A DNA stretch of 64,000 nt from Rhodospirillaceae bacterium (GCA_002706405.1 PALN01000045.1:1-64000), one strand, 5' to 3'. Shown: positions 44,185 through 54,463, counted from the first letter of the stretch. Numbers and translations are program-made. Notes: generated by a model not told the origin, from the letters alone.

Positions 44185-45594
44185 ATGTTCGAAGCTACGC
44201 CAACGCCGTCTTTATCCCAGCAAGCATTGGCCGAAATTCTAGATGCCGTGAGCTGGGAAGGGCGGGCTTCCGACACCCTCGCCTTCAGCGGAGATGACCC
44301 CCAACTACCCTCGACTTTCCGCCTCGCCACCGCCGGCGCGGCGGTGCTGGGTGCGGTCGGGTTGGCCGCCGATGCCCTGTGGCGCCTGAAGACCGGGCGG
44401 ACGCAGGACATCGCCGTGGATCTCCGCGCGGCGGCGCTGGCCATGCGTTCCAATCGCCATGTCCGCGTGGGAACGGCCGGTTTCGGGGCCGCCTGGGCGG
44501 ACATCTCAGGCCTGTACCGCTGCGCCGACGGACGCTGGGTCCAGCTTCACTGCAACTACCCGTGGCTGGCCGAGGGTATTCTCGACATCCTGGGATGCTC
44601 ATCCGACCGGGCGGCCGTCACCGCGGCGCTTGGCACCTGGGACGCCGCCGCGTTCGAGGCCGCCGTGGCGGAACGAAATCTCTGCGCCTTCATGGTCCGC
44701 AGCAAGGATGAATGGGCCGCCCATCCCCAGGGCGAGGCGGTCGCGGGCCTGCCGCTGATGAGCATCGAAAAGATCGGCGACGCGCCGGCGGAGCCGATGC
44801 CGACCGGCGACCGGCCCTTGTCCGGCATTCGCGCCTTGGAACTGGTGCGCGTCATCGCCGGGCCGGTCTGCGGGCGCACCCTGGCGGAGCACGGGGCGCA
44901 GGTCATGCGCATCGGCCGGCCCGACCGCCCGGACGACGACAGCCTGCTGCGCGACACCGGCCACGGCAAGCTGGCCGCCAATCTGGATCTGCGCGACCCC
45001 GGTGCGCCGGATACCCTCGACGCCCTGATCAAACAAGCCGACGTGGTCACCCAGGGCCACCGCCCGGGCACCCTGGCCGGGCGGGGGCTGGCACCGGAGC
45101 GCCTGGCCGACCTGCGACCCGGGATCGTCTTCGTCAGCCTCAGCGCCTGGGGCCACGAAGGCCCCTGGGCCCATCGCCGGGGCTTTGATTCCCTGGCCCA
45201 ATGCGCCATGGGCATCGCCGCGGAGCACGGCGGCCTCGACACGCCCCGCCATCTGCCGGCGCAGGCGCTCGACTATGTCTCCGGATATCTTGCCGCCTTC
45301 GGCGCCATGGAGGCCCTGCGCCGCCGCGCCACCATCGGCGGCAGCTGGCTGGTCCGCCTGTCCCTGGCGCAAAGCGGCCATTGGATCGACCATCTGGGCC
45401 GGGTCAGCGATGATGCCGCCAAGCAACGGACCGAGCCCGGCTACGACGACGTCAAGGATTTGATGGAAATCCACGACACCGCCTGGGGGCCCATGGAACA
45501 CCTGAAGCCGGTCGTGCGGATGTCGGAAACGCCGCCGCGCTGGGACCTGCCGGCGGCGCCCCTCGGCACCCACCCGCCCGCGTGGCCGACTTAG
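44185..45594 (+). CDS. CoA transferase family III (CaiB/BaiF-like)
   Basis: Formyl-CoA:oxalate-type CoA transferase of about 469 residues. The second half carries the family core: GIRALELVRVIAGPVCGRTLAEHGAQV, RPDRPDDD and VTQGHRPGTLAGRGLAPERL. The normal catalytic Asp of the family, near the latter part of the first domain, could not be placed with certainty. The N-terminal 200 residues form a second, half-length CaiB-like unit, so this looks like an internally doubled or permuted member. Start uncertain: ATG 44185 or 44158. Confidence 0.78.
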   Translation: MFEATPTPSLSQQALAEILDAVSWEGRASDTLAFSGDDPQLPSTFRLATAGAAVLGAVGLAADALWRLKTGRTQDIAVDLRAAALAMRSNRHVRVGTAGFGAAWADISGLYRCADGRWVQLHCNYPWLAEGILDILGCSSDRAAVTAALGTWDAAAFEAAVAERNLCAFMVRSKDEWAAHPQGEAVAGLPLMSIEKIGDAPAEPMPTGDRPLSGIRALELVRVIAGPVCGRTLAEHGAQVMRIGRPDRPDDDSLLRDTGHGKLAANLDLRDPGAPDTLDALIKQADVVTQGHRPGTLAGRGLAPERLADLRPGIVFVSLSAWGHEGPWAHRRGFDSLAQCAMGIAAEHGGLDTPRHLPAQALDYVSGYLAAFGAMEALRRRATIGGSWLVRLSLAQSGHWIDHLGRVSDDAAKQRTEPGYDDVKDLMEIHDTAWGPMEHLKPVVRMSETPPRWDLPAAPLGTHPPAWPT

Positions 45595-45601
45595 GGCCGA
45601 C

Positions 45602-46543
45602 CTAGCCTTCGGTGGTTTTCAGGGTAACCCCTTCGGCCGGTCCCTTCGCCCGGGATTCCCGATAGGTGATGTAAAGGGTCGAACAGAACACCACGGTGCC
45701 GCCGATCCAGGTCCACAGATCCGGAAACTCGCCGAACATCACGTAGCCGAGCCCCGCCGCCCACAGCAGCCGCGTGAAATCGGCCGGCAGCACGGCGGTC
45801 GCTTCGCCCAGTTGCATGGCCTTGGCCATGGCGAGATGGGCCAGCGCCGCGATCAGCCCAATGGCGATCAGTTCGCCAAACTGCGCCCAGGTCGGCCATT
45901 CCCAGACGAACAGCGCCAGGATCAGCGTCGCCGGCGTGAAATAGACCGAGGAATAGAAGACGATGGTGACCGGGGAATCGTAGCGCGACAGGATTTTCAC
46001 CAGCAGCAGCGCCCAGGCCCACAGCACCGTCGACCCCAGCGCCCACAAATATCCCGCACTGATCTCGTGGAACCCGGGGCGGATGATGATCGCCATGCCA
46101 ATGAAGCCGACGAACAGGGCCCCCCAGCGGCGGATACCCATCTTTTCCCGCAGCATGACCACGGCGCCCAGGGACGTGAACAGCACGACCGTGAAGCTGA
46201 GCGCCGTCGCGTCGCCGACAGGCACCAGGGACAGGGTATAGAACCAAGTCAGCATGGCACCCAGACCGACCACGCCGCGCACCAACTGCAGGTCCGGCCG
46301 CTTGCTTTTCCATGCGTGCCGGTCCTGGCGCAGCAACAGCGGCGTCAAGGCAATCAGCACGACCACGTTGCGGAAAAAAGCGACTTCGAAGGGGTGCAGT
46401 TCCTGTGTGACGTCGCGGACCAGGGCGTGCAGGCAGGCAATCAGCCCAGCCCCCACCATCATGAACAGCATGCCCCGGAAGTTGTCGACCTTCCGGAGAC
46501 CTGTCGGTGTCAGATGTTCGCTGAGGTCCGGGGTCGTCGCCAT
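45602..46543 (-). CDS. EamA/DMT family transporter
   Basis: A 313-residue exporter-type membrane protein with ten hydrophobic segments in two EamA halves (FRGMLFMMVGAGLIACLHAL; LWALGSTVLWAWALLLV). ATG 46543 gives a short hydrophilic N-terminus before the first segment. It converges with the CoA transferase gene (7-base gap). Such proteins export amino acids or other metabolites; no clue to which. Confidence 0.88.
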   Translation of the reverse strand: MATTPDLSEHLTPTGLRKVDNFRGMLFMMVGAGLIACLHALVRDVTQELHPFEVAFFRNVVVLIALTPLLLRQDRHAWKSKRPDLQLVRGVVGLGAMLTWFYTLSLVPVGDATALSFTVVLFTSLGAVVMLREKMGIRRWGALFVGFIGMAIIIRPGFHEISAGYLWALGSTVLWAWALLLVKILSRYDSPVTIVFYSSVYFTPATLILALFVWEWPTWAQFGELIAIGLIAALAHLAMAKAMQLGEATAVLPADFTRLLWAAGLGYVMFGEFPDLWTWIGGTVVFCSTLYITYRESRAKGPAEGVTLKTTEG

Positions 46544-46639
46544 GGCTTCACTATAGACGCGGGTCGAGGTCTGGCAATATGGTCGTCGCCCCGATATGGG
46601 GCCAATTGCATACAATCCTTGGGGAAGGGAACCGTCACC

Positions 46640-47635
46640 ATGATCAAAGCAGGCATCGCCGGACTGGGCCGTTGGGGCCAGACTCTCGTCAATTCCGTTC
46701 ACGGCAAAAGCGACAAGATCACCATCACCGCCGGCTGCACGGGCCGCAAGGCTCGGGCCGAGGCGTTCTGTGCCGAGAAAGGCATCGACCTGCGCGACGG
46801 TCTGGCCGACCTGTTAAACGACCCGGACCTGGACGCCGTGATCCTGGCCACCCCGCATAGCCAGCACGCGGACCAGGTGATCGCCGCCGCCGCCGCGGGG
46901 AAGCAGATCTTCATCGAAAAACCCTTCACCCTGGACCGCGCCAGCGCCCAGGCCGCCGCCGATGCGGCCGAGGCCGCGGGGGTGGTTCTAGCGCTGGGCC
47001 ACAATCGGCGTTTTCATCCGATCACGTTGAAGATCAAGGACATGATCGCCAGCGGCGAGCTCGGCCAGATTCTTCATATCGAAGGCAACCTGAGCGGCTC
47101 CGGCGGTCTGCGCTACGGGCCGGACAGCTGGCGCGCCCAGGTCGACGAAAGCCCGGCCGGCGGCATGACCCCCATGGGCATCCACGTCGTCGACGCCATG
47201 ATCTATCTGATGGGCTCGGTCGACGAGGTCACCGCCCGGTCGGACCGTCAGTTCCTGAAAATCCCCACCGACGATACGACCTCGGTGATGCTGCGCTTCG
47301 CCTCGGGCGCCACGGGCTACCTGGGCACCCTGACGGCGACGGCACCGACCTGGCGCATTCAGGTTTTCGGCACCGGCGGCTGGGCGGAAATGCACAGCTA
47401 TGACCGCCTGTTCGTCTGCAAGGTCGCGGCCGACGGCACGCCGGGCAAGGAAGAGATGACCGAATACGGCCCCTTCGACATGGAGCGGGCGGAACTGGAA
47501 GCCTTCGCCGATGCCTGCACCGGCAAGGCCGCCTATCCCCTGCCCCCGGCCGAGGCCGTACACGGCACGGCTGTGCTGGAAGCCGTCATCCGAGGTGCGG
47601 CAAGCGGTCAGCCGGTCCAGTTGAAGGACATCTAG
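46640..47635 (+). CDS. Gfo/Idh/MocA family NAD(P)-dependent oxidoreductase
   Basis: A 331-residue dehydrogenase with a Rossmann domain (AGIAGLGRWGQTLV, residues 4-17), the EKPFTLD motif near residue 93 (catalytic Lys) and the C-terminal beta-sheet domain including GGMTPMGIHVVD. GGGAAGGGA precedes ATG 46640. It likely oxidises or reduces a sugar, inositol or related ring; no sugar pathway surrounds it. Confidence 0.88.
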   Translation: MIKAGIAGLGRWGQTLVNSVHGKSDKITITAGCTGRKARAEAFCAEKGIDLRDGLADLLNDPDLDAVILATPHSQHADQVIAAAAAGKQIFIEKPFTLDRASAQAAADAAEAAGVVLALGHNRRFHPITLKIKDMIASGELGQILHIEGNLSGSGGLRYGPDSWRAQVDESPAGGMTPMGIHVVDAMIYLMGSVDEVTARSDRQFLKIPTDDTTSVMLRFASGATGYLGTLTATAPTWRIQVFGTGGWAEMHSYDRLFVCKVAADGTPGKEEMTEYGPFDMERAELEAFADACTGKAAYPLPPAEAVHGTAVLEAVIRGAASGQPVQLKDI

Positions 47636-47666
47636 ACAAGACGCCCCCCAAGGAGGACGAAAGGCC

Positions 47667-47954
47667 ATGTGGTTCCTGATGCGCCAAGTGATGCGATACG
47701 GGCGCTATGTGGCCTGGACCGTGGCGGCGGCCGCGGCCGCAGGTCTATACGGCATCCTGTCGGTGCGTAAGGAGATCGCCCTATTCGGCGGTGCGCCCCA
47801 CATCATCGAATGGTGGGAGCCCTATATCTGGCCGCCCGTCGCCTTCGTGATCGTCAGCCGGGTGCTGCGCATGGTCCTGAGCCGTTTCGCAGGTGCTGCG
47901 ACCGCACATATGGCGCGGCTGCGGCGCGGGGACATTTTCGGCCCCCGCCCCTAA
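47667..47954 (+). CDS. small membrane protein of unknown function
   Basis: A 95-residue protein with two likely membrane segments (YVAWTVAAAAAAGLYGIL and EPYIWPPVAFVIVSRVL) and basic ends. AAGGAGGA lies 9 bases upstream of the ATG, a strong ribosome site supporting translation. It follows the Gfo/Idh gene by 31 bases. No family recognised. Confidence 0.6.
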   Translation: MWFLMRQVMRYGRYVAWTVAAAAAAGLYGILSVRKEIALFGGAPHIIEWWEPYIWPPVAFVIVSRVLRMVLSRFAGAATAHMARLRRGDIFGPRP

Positions 47955-47973
47955 CCCGTTGGCAACGGCCTGA

Positions 47974-48189
47974 TCAGCTGTCGCCGTCGCCCGACATGCC
48001 GCCCATGCCGGCGCGGGCGATCTTCCTGTCCGTGTTGAAGTTGTTGAGTGCCCAGACGGCCCAGATCGCGGCCGGAATCCAGCCGATCAGCGACAGCTGC
48101 AGGATCAGGCAGATGATGCCCTGGATCGGGCGGCCGATCGTGAAGAACACGAACCACGGAATCAAAATCGCAAGAATCAGTCTGACCAT
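47974..48189 (-). CDS. YqaE/Pmp3 family membrane protein
   Basis: A 71-residue protein with the two-helix YqaE/PMP3 layout: LILAILIPWFVFFTIG and IICLILQLSLIGWIPAAIWA, followed by WALNNFNTDRKIAR. Members respond to salt and membrane stress in many organisms. ATG 48189 is chosen; upstream codons of the open frame do not fit the family. Confidence 0.82.
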   Translation of the reverse strand: MVRLILAILIPWFVFFTIGRPIQGIICLILQLSLIGWIPAAIWAVWALNNFNTDRKIARAGMGGMSGDGDS

Positions 48190-48367
48190 GGAAAACCCCT
48201 TATTCCGTTTGGTCCCCCAAGGACCTGATGAAGAACCAACGTTAGCCCGCCGATGGTCGTCTGACAATTGGGCCTGACAATCGCCGCCCATTGACCTAGG
48301 TTCCGTTCCTTCTGAATTTCAAAAGAATACGTCGGCGCGCCCCATGGGGCCGCTCGGGATTTTATCG

Positions 48368-49441
48368 ATGAAAACCGACCTGTTCGATTTTGACCTGCCG
48401 CCGGAACGGATCGCCCAGAAACCGGCGAGCCCGCGCGATTCGGCGCGCCTGTTGGAGGTCATGCCCGACGCCCTGATCGATCGGGGGGTGCGCGACCTGC
48501 CGTCGTTGTTGAACCCGGGCGACGTGCTGGTGGTCAACGACACGCGGGTGATCCCGGCGCGCCTGACCGGGCGGCGCGGCGACGCCTCGCGCCCCGGCCC
48601 GCCCGAGGGTGGGCCCAAGGTCGAGGTCACCCTGCACAAATGGGACGACGACGGCCTGTGGCGGGCCTTCGCCCGCCCGGCCCGTAAGCTCAGCCCGCGC
48701 GATCATATCGTGTTCGCCCCCGGCTTCTCCGCCGACGTGATCTCGAAGGGCGACGGCGGCGAGGTGACCCTCCGCTTCAACAAGGCGGGACCGGACCTGA
48801 AGGACGCGCTGGAACAGTTCGGCGTCATGCCCCTGCCGCCCTACATCAAGCGGGACGCCGCAGGCGACGACGCCGACAAGGACGATTACCAAACCCTGTT
48901 CGCCGCCCGCGACGGCGCGGTCGCCGCCCCCACGGCCTCCCTGCATTTCACGCCGGACCTGCTGGCCGCACTGGATGCGCGCGGGGTCGAGCGGGTCAGC
49001 CTGACCCTGCATGTGGGGGCCGGCACCTTCCTGCCCGTGCGCGAGGACGACACCCGCCACCACGTCATGCATGCGGAGTGGGGCGAGGTCAGCCGCCAAG
49101 CCGCCGATTTCATCAATCAGGCGCGGGACGCGGGCGGCCGCGTGGTGGCCGTGGGCTCCACCGCCATGCGGCTTCTGGAAACGGCGGCCGACGCCGAGGG
49201 CCAGATTCACCCCTTCAAGGGCGACACGGACATCTTCATCACCCCCGGCTACAAGTTCCGCGCGGTGGACCTGATGCTGACCAATTTCCACCTGCCGCGC
49301 TCGACCCTGTTCATGCTGGTCTCGGCCTTCGCCGGTCTCGGGCGCATGCACAGCGCCTATGCCCATGCCGTCGCCGAAGCTTACCGCTTCTATTCCTACG
49401 GCGACGCTTGCCTGCTCCACCGGAACGACGATGCCGCGTGA
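48368..49441 (+). CDS. queA: S-adenosylmethionine:tRNA ribosyltransferase-isomerase
   Basis: A 357-residue enzyme that transfers the ribosyl group of SAM to preQ1 in tRNA, forming epoxyqueuosine. It begins [20 protein letters not shown], with [18 protein letters not shown] and [21 protein letters not shown], all hallmarks of QueA. First of the queuosine genes in this stretch, followed by unrelated genes before tgt. Confidence 0.95.
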   Translation: MKTDLFDFDLPPERIAQKPASPRDSARLLEVMPDALIDRGVRDLPSLLNPGDVLVVNDTRVIPARLTGRRGDASRPGPPEGGPKVEVTLHKWDDDGLWRAFARPARKLSPRDHIVFAPGFSADVISKGDGGEVTLRFNKAGPDLKDALEQFGVMPLPPYIKRDAAGDDADKDDYQTLFAARDGAVAAPTASLHFTPDLLAALDARGVERVSLTLHVGAGTFLPVREDDTRHHVMHAEWGEVSRQAADFINQARDAGGRVVAVGSTAMRLLETAADAEGQIHPFKGDTDIFITPGYKFRAVDLMLTNFHLPRSTLFMLVSAFAGLGRMHSAYAHAVAEAYRFYSYGDACLLHRNDDAA

Positions 49442-49576
49442 TCCGCGCAACTAATACTTACGTATGGTTTTTGATCGTTCGGCTACACATTCAAATAAAT
49501 TTATGTTTTCCTGAGCCGGCTCTTGGGGTCACAGATAATTAACCGTAGGGGAATATCCCCGTAGGACCACCGACCC

Positions 49577-49894
49577 ATGCGTGTTCGCGACTTGGCGCCG
49601 GCGATGATGCTTGTCGGTGTCTGTATATTTTGGCTGGCCGTCGCCACTCTGCGCCCGCAAGCGGGTCAATCGCAGGTCGGCGTGGTCTTCCCGCCATCCC
49701 TCACCGGGACCCAGGTTCTGGCGCGCATCGCCGATGCGGGCGGACGCCTGGTCCGCGAAGGGGCTTGGCCGTTCATTGCCGTCGTCGCCCTTGACCGCCC
49801 GGAAACCCTGGCCCGCCTGCGCGACCGAGGCGTCCTGTTCACCGTCAATCCGCTGGCCCTCGGCAGTTGTCTCACCCGACCGACCGCATACTGA
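49577..49894 (+). CDS. hypothetical membrane-anchored protein
   Basis: A 105-residue protein with one N-terminal membrane segment ([20 protein letters not shown]) and a short soluble part ([37 protein letters not shown]). It is 23 bases upstream of the chemoreceptor gene and may be cotranscribed with it. No family recognised. The gap before it (49442-49576) contains GGGGAATATCCCC at about 49551-49563, flanked by CCGTAGG repeats. Confidence 0.55.
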   Translation: MRVRDLAPAMMLVGVCIFWLAVATLRPQAGQSQVGVVFPPSLTGTQVLARIADAGGRLVREGAWPFIAVVALDRPETLARLRDRGVLFTVNPLALGSCLTRPTAY

Positions 49895-49917
49895 CGACCA
49901 CTCAAAGGAATCCAACC

Positions 49918-51375
49918 ATGGAAGCCCTTACCGAGCTCCGCATCAATTCAACCCGATTTTTCGTCCTGTTCGCCTGGGCGCATTTGCCGTTGGCGGGGTT
50001 GGCCTTCTGGTTGACCGGGGGCGACATCACCACCGGCGCAGGTATCATCGCCGCCGTCGCCCTGGCCTCGACCGTCTCCTGGCGGGTCAAACCGGACGCC
50101 GCCGCGACCCGTTTCCTGATCGCCGCCGGCGCCATGATCAACATCGGTGCGCTTCTGTACCTGTTCGCGGGTCATGCCTGGCAGATCGACGTGCATATGT
50201 ACTTCTTCGCCGTGCTGGCGATGGTCGCCGCCTTCTGCTGCTGGCAGACGGTGTTGGTCGCCGCCGCAACGGTCGCCGTACACCATTTGGTCCTCAACTT
50301 CACCCTGCCCTATGCCATCTTCCCCGATGGCGCCGATTTCTTCCGGGTCGTTCTCCATGCCGTCATCGTCGTCATGGAAACCATCGTCCTGAGCTGGCTG
50401 ACCTTCCGTCTGGTCGGCGGGTTCCGGCAGAGCGCCGAAGCGGTCGCCGCCGCCGAGGAAGCCAAATCCGAAATCGAACACCTGAGCCAGGAACGCGAAC
50501 GCCTGGAGCGCGCCAATCAGGAAGATCAGCACAAGCTGTTGCTCGACATGGCGACCCGTTTCGAGCATCAGGTCGGCCCCATCGTGGCAAGCGTCAATGA
50601 CCACGCCCGCAGCATGTCGGACGTGTCGAAGAACCTGTCGGGGCTGGCGGCGCAGGCGCTCGAACGGTCGGGCGACACGGCCGCGGCCGTCGAACAGGCC
50701 ACCGGCAACGTACAGACCGTTGCCAGCGCCACCGAGGAAATGACCGCCAGCATGGCCGAAGTTTCCAGCCAGGTCGGCCGCGCCCACGACGTGGCGCAGG
50801 AGGCCTCCCGCAAGGCGCGCGAAACGGATCAGACCATGGTTCGCCTGAAGGACGCCGCCGCCAAGATCGGCAACGTCATGGAAATGATCAACGACATCGC
50901 CGAACAGACCAACCTGCTGGCGCTCAACGCGACGATCGAGGCCGCCCGCGCCGGCGAGGCGGGCAAGGGCTTTGCCGTGGTCGCGTCGGAGGTCAAGAAC
51001 CTGGCCAATCAGACCGCCAAGGCGACCCAGGAAATCGCCGGGGAAATCGCCACCATGCAGAACGTGTCGGAAGACGCGGCACGGGAAATTCAGGGCATTT
51101 CCGCGACCATCGACGAAATCAATTCGGTCAGCGAAGCGATCGCCGCCGCCGTCGAGGAACAATCGGCCGCGACCCAGGAAATCGCGCGCTCCAGCCAGGA
51201 CGCCGCCGTTCACACGGATAAGGTCAAGACCAACATCATCGCCGTGCGCAGCGCATCCGAAGAAACCGGCAGCGCCGCCGGCCAGGTTTCGACCGCCGCC
51301 GCCAACCTGTCAAACCAGGCCGACAACCTGAAACAGGCCATCGAGGGCATGCTGCAGGACCTGCGCGCCGCCTGA
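49918..51375 (+). CDS. methyl-accepting chemotaxis protein
   Basis: A 485-residue chemoreceptor lacking a large periplasmic domain: about five to six membrane helices fill the first 180 residues, then a short linker ([17 protein letters not shown]) and the cytoplasmic signalling domain with hairpin tip [21 protein letters not shown]. It therefore probably senses a membrane or cytoplasmic signal such as redox state or energy level. AAAGGA precedes ATG 49918. Confidence 0.93.
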   Translation: MEALTELRINSTRFFVLFAWAHLPLAGLAFWLTGGDITTGAGIIAAVALASTVSWRVKPDAAATRFLIAAGAMINIGALLYLFAGHAWQIDVHMYFFAVLAMVAAFCCWQTVLVAAATVAVHHLVLNFTLPYAIFPDGADFFRVVLHAVIVVMETIVLSWLTFRLVGGFRQSAEAVAAAEEAKSEIEHLSQERERLERANQEDQHKLLLDMATRFEHQVGPIVASVNDHARSMSDVSKNLSGLAAQALERSGDTAAAVEQATGNVQTVASATEEMTASMAEVSSQVGRAHDVAQEASRKARETDQTMVRLKDAAAKIGNVMEMINDIAEQTNLLALNATIEAARAGEAGKGFAVVASEVKNLANQTAKATQEIAGEIATMQNVSEDAAREIQGISATIDEINSVSEAIAAAVEEQSAATQEIARSSQDAAVHTDKVKTNIIAVRSASEETGSAAGQVSTAAANLSNQADNLKQAIEGMLQDLRAA

Positions 51376-51403
51376 TCCGCATTCTTGAGGAGCCGACGCA
51401 ACC

Positions 51404-51432
51404 CCATCCGCCCCCCAAAAAGGGGCGGATGG
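51404..51432 (+). terminator. hairpin between chemoreceptor and tgt
   Basis: An 11-bp perfect stem (CCATCCGCCCC and GGGGCGGATGG) around the loop CCAAAAA lies 29 bases after the chemoreceptor stop. No T run follows, so it may be a terminator or a transcript-stabilising hairpin upstream of tgt. Confidence 0.55.
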
Positions 51433-51472
51433 ACGCTTGCCTGTGGGCGCCGGTCCCATCATAGTCCGCGCC

Positions 51473-52612
51473 ATGAAAAAACAGATGCAATTTACCGTCA
51501 GCGCCACGGATGGCCGGGCCCGCCGGGGCCGGCTGGACACCGCCCATGGCCCGCTGGAAACCCCGGCCTTCATGCCTGTCGGCACGGCCGCGACCGTGAA
51601 GGCCATGACGCCCGAGGCCGTGGCCGAAACGGGCGCGCAATGCGTGCTGGGCAATACCTATCACCTGATGCTGCGCCCGGGATCGGAGCGCATCCGCCGG
51701 CTGGGCGGCCTCCATGAATTCATGAACTGGCCCGGGCCGATCCTGACCGATTCCGGCGGCTTCCAGGTGTGGTCGTTGAAGGACCTGCGTAAGCTGACGG
51801 AAAAGGGCGTCACCTTCCGATCCCACATTGACGGGGCGAAGCACGAACTGACGCCGGAAAGCGCCATGGCGATCCAGAACGATCTGGATGCGGACATCAC
51901 CATGGTGCTCGACGAATGCACGCCCTTCGGCGTGGACGAGGCCGAAGCCCGCGTCTCCATGGAGCTCTCCATGCGCTGGGCCCAGCGCTGCCGCGATGCC
52001 TTCGAACAGCGCCCCGGCTACGGCCTGTTCGGCATCGTCCAGGGCGGCGTCTATCCCAACCTGCGCGCGGAATCGGCCAAGGCGCTGGTCGACATCGGGT
52101 TTGACGGCTATGCCATCGGCGGTCTGGCCGTGGGCGAAGGCCAGGACCTGATGTTCCAGACCCTCGACGTCACCACCCCGCACCTGCCGGAAGACAAGCC
52201 CCGCTACCTCATGGGGGTAGGCAAGCCGTCGGATCTGGTGGGAGCGGTGGAACGCGGCGTCGACATGTTCGACTGCGTGCTGCCGACGCGGTCCGGGCGC
52301 ACCGACCAGGCCTTCACCCGGCGCGGCCAGCTGAACATCCGCAACGCCCGCCACAAGGACGACCCCCGGCCCCTCGATGCGGATTGTTCCTGCTACGCCT
52401 GCACCAACTATTCCCGGGCCTATCTCCACCATCTGGCGCAGTCCAAGGAAATCCTGGGGCTGACGCTGCTGACTTGGCATAATCTGCACTACTATCAGGA
52501 ACTGATGGCGGGCATGCGCCACGCGATCGAAAGCGGGACCTTCGCCGATTTCAAGGCCGCGTTCGAGGCGCAGCAGGCGGCGGGCGACATTCCAGCGATT
52601 GAGGGCGACTAG
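51473..52612 (+). CDS. tgt: queuine tRNA-ribosyltransferase
   Basis: A 379-residue tRNA-guanine transglycosylase that inserts preQ1 at the wobble position. It shows [12 protein letters not shown] with the active-site Asp, [22 protein letters not shown], and the zinc site [17 protein letters not shown]. Start ATG 51473. It is followed two bases later by queF, so both are translated together. Confidence 0.96.
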   Translation: MKKQMQFTVSATDGRARRGRLDTAHGPLETPAFMPVGTAATVKAMTPEAVAETGAQCVLGNTYHLMLRPGSERIRRLGGLHEFMNWPGPILTDSGGFQVWSLKDLRKLTEKGVTFRSHIDGAKHELTPESAMAIQNDLDADITMVLDECTPFGVDEAEARVSMELSMRWAQRCRDAFEQRPGYGLFGIVQGGVYPNLRAESAKALVDIGFDGYAIGGLAVGEGQDLMFQTLDVTTPHLPEDKPRYLMGVGKPSDLVGAVERGVDMFDCVLPTRSGRTDQAFTRRGQLNIRNARHKDDPRPLDADCSCYACTNYSRAYLHHLAQSKEILGLTLLTWHNLHYYQELMAGMRHAIESGTFADFKAAFEAQQAAGDIPAIEGD

Positions 52613-52614
52613 CC

Positions 52615-53079
52615 ATGGCGAAGACGACGGAAAAGACACTGACCCAACTGGGCGCGGCCTCGGCGATCCCGGACAGCCCCGAGACGGCGATCCTGGAATG
52701 CGCCGCCAATCCGCACCCCAAGACACCCTATCTGATTCGCTTCACCTGCCCGGAATTCACGTCGCTCTGCCCCGTCACCGGCCAGCCCGATTTCGCGCAT
52801 CTGGTGATCGACTATGTGCCGGGGCGGAAGATCGTCGAAAGCAAGTCGCTGAAGCTCTACCTCGCCAGCTTCCGCAATCACGCCGGCTTTCATGAAAAAT
52901 GCACCCTGGATATTGCCGCCAAGATCAAGAAGGCGGCAGCGCCCAAATGGCTGCGCATCGGCGGCTACTGGTATCCGCGCGGCGGCATCCCCATCGACGT
53001 GTTTCATCAGACGGGTGAGCCGCCCAAGGGGCTATGGATTCCGGATCAGGGTGTGGCGTCCTACAAGGGGCGCGGCTGA
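52615..53079 (+). CDS. queF: NADPH-dependent 7-cyano-7-deazaguanine reductase
   Basis: A 154-residue type I QueF reducing preQ0 to preQ1. The active-site Cys is in [18 protein letters not shown] and the family motif [14 protein letters not shown] is present, followed by the zinc-free short C-terminus typical of the unimodular form. It starts 2 bases after tgt. Confidence 0.95.
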   Translation: MAKTTEKTLTQLGAASAIPDSPETAILECAANPHPKTPYLIRFTCPEFTSLCPVTGQPDFAHLVIDYVPGRKIVESKSLKLYLASFRNHAGFHEKCTLDIAAKIKKAAAPKWLRIGGYWYPRGGIPIDVFHQTGEPPKGLWIPDQGVASYKGRG

Positions 53080-53089
53080 AGCCCCGCGG

Positions 53090-53368
53090 TCAGCCCGCCG
53101 CCGCGTCGTCCTGTTTGACCGGGGTCGGCCAGGCCATGGGGACCTCGACCGCGTGGCCGAAGTAGCCGATCAGGTCGATGAAGCTTTTGACCACGGACAG
53201 GTTGGGGATCGACGACAGGATCGGACCACCCGCGCCCTCGGCAACGGGGGTCAGGACGTCGCCGGGCTGGCTGTCCTGATATTCCTGCATCGCGCGGTCG
53301 AAATTCCGCTCGTCGGTGATGATAAAGAAATCCGGGTCCTTTTTGGACTGCAGGATCAGGAATTCCAT
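53090..53368 (-). CDS. hypothetical protein
   Basis: A 92-residue soluble protein of unknown family, with a mixed sequence (FFIITDERNFDRAM; ILSSIPNLSVVKSFIDLIGY). AGGAGA lies 6 bases before ATG 53368, supporting translation. It converges with queF (10-base gap) and lies upstream of the tRNA-modification genes only by chance of position. Confidence 0.5.
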   Translation of the reverse strand: MEFLILQSKKDPDFFIITDERNFDRAMQEYQDSQPGDVLTPVAEGAGGPILSSIPNLSVVKSFIDLIGYFGHAVEVPMAWPTPVKQDDAAAG

Positions 53369-53530
53369 GGGACGTCTCCTCGTTGCCGCATCGGCCCGCA
53401 GACGCACATTTGGGGGAGCCCCCGACATGTTGCGCGAATGCAAGACCGTCGGCCAAGATTTTGTAATAACAACAAGAATCGGGCAAGGAAAAGCCGCCTG
53501 GCAGGCGCCGGCGGATGGGGATAACCGGGC

Positions 53531-53908
53531 TCAGGCGCCCCGGTAGACGCAGCCGGTGGTGGCATTTTCGCGAATTTCGATTTCGCTAAGCCCTTGAAGA
53601 TGAGTCGCAATTCGATCCCAAAGCCACACCGCGATGTTTTCCGTGGTGGGATTTTCCAGGCCCGGAACCTCGTTCAGATAATGATGGTCGATTTCCGCCA
53701 GAACGGGTTCGACGCGGGCCGCGACCTCGGCAAAATCGATGACCCAGCCTTCCGATTCGCGGACCGGGCCGGTCACGGCGACGCGCAACAGGAAGGTATT
53801 GCCGTGCAGGCGCGAGCAGATATGGCTGTCCGGCAGGCGCGGCAGGCGGCGCGCACTTTCAAAGGAAAAGCCATGGTAGACGGTCATCGTACCGGGGGCG
53901 GTGCTCAT
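53531..53908 (-). CDS. 6-carboxytetrahydropterin synthase (QueD)-like protein, zinc-site variant
   Basis: A 125-residue PTPS/QueD family member. It keeps the nucleophile Cys31 (HICSRLHGN), His35, the DHHYLNEVPGLENPT segment and RENATTGC, but two of the three zinc histidines are changed: Arg20 in place of the AAHRL His, and Asn37 in place of the second His of HGH. Its start overlaps the upstream paralogue's stop by 4 bases. The normal reaction converts dihydroneopterin triphosphate to carboxytetrahydropterin for queuosine; loss of zinc ligands makes solo activity doubtful. Confidence 0.88.
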   Translation of the reverse strand: MSTAPGTMTVYHGFSFESARRLPRLPDSHICSRLHGNTFLLRVAVTGPVRESEGWVIDFAEVAARVEPVLAEIDHHYLNEVPGLENPTTENIAVWLWDRIATHLQGLSEIEIRENATTGCVYRGA

Positions 53909-54267
53909 GCCGGTGATCCTTCCGTGATGCAGCCCACGGCCGGGTTTTCCCACAATTCGACCGCGACCCGCCCCGGCAGGCGATCGCCCAGGCGGTCCCG
54001 CAGATAAGCGCAAAGGCGTTCCGTCGAGGGGTTCTCCAAGCCGGGCAGTTCGTTCAGATATTGGTGATCTATGTCGGCCAGGACGGCATCGATCTCCCGC
54101 TTCAGGTCCGCCGGATCGATCACCCAGCCCAGGGCCGCGTCGGGTTCCGCGCTCAGCCGCAGGGTGCCGTTGAAGGTATGACCGTGCAGGGCCGCCGCCG
54201 GATGGTCGGCGCCGACGCCGGTCAGGCGCTGGGCCGCCACGAAAGTGAAATCCATGAACCGTTCCAT
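53905..54267 (-). CDS. 6-carboxytetrahydropterin synthase (QueD)-like protein, lacks Cys nucleophile
   Basis: A 120-residue QueD paralogue. It keeps both His of the HGH pair (His28, His30) and DHQYLNELPGLENPS, but the first zinc His is Gln13 (FVAAQRL) and the catalytic Cys position is Ala24 (DHPAAALHGH). Together with the overlapping downstream gene it forms a tandem pair in which each copy keeps different parts of the active site. Confidence 0.85.
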   Translation of the reverse strand: MERFMDFTFVAAQRLTGVGADHPAAALHGHTFNGTLRLSAEPDAALGWVIDPADLKREIDAVLADIDHQYLNELPGLENPSTERLCAYLRDRLGDRLPGRVAVELWENPAVGCITEGSPA

Positions 54268-54463
54268 GGCCGGTTTCCTAGAGCATTCTTGGGGGTGAGG
54301 AAAGCCCCGAACCGGGGGCCGGCCGTGCCCCGGTTGCGCCGCCGCCGAATTACCCCCAGATAATTGACCTAACTCAAGGCGGTCATGGCCGAACTTTTCG
54401 ACTATGCTGGTGCGAACATCAGTCGCCGCCGATCAACCGCGTCCAAATCGAAAGGGAATGTCC

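Noticed and set aside
53531..54267. The two queD-like genes as one broken gene
   Set aside because: Each is full length with its own start and its own family end, and the overlap is a normal ATGA coupling.
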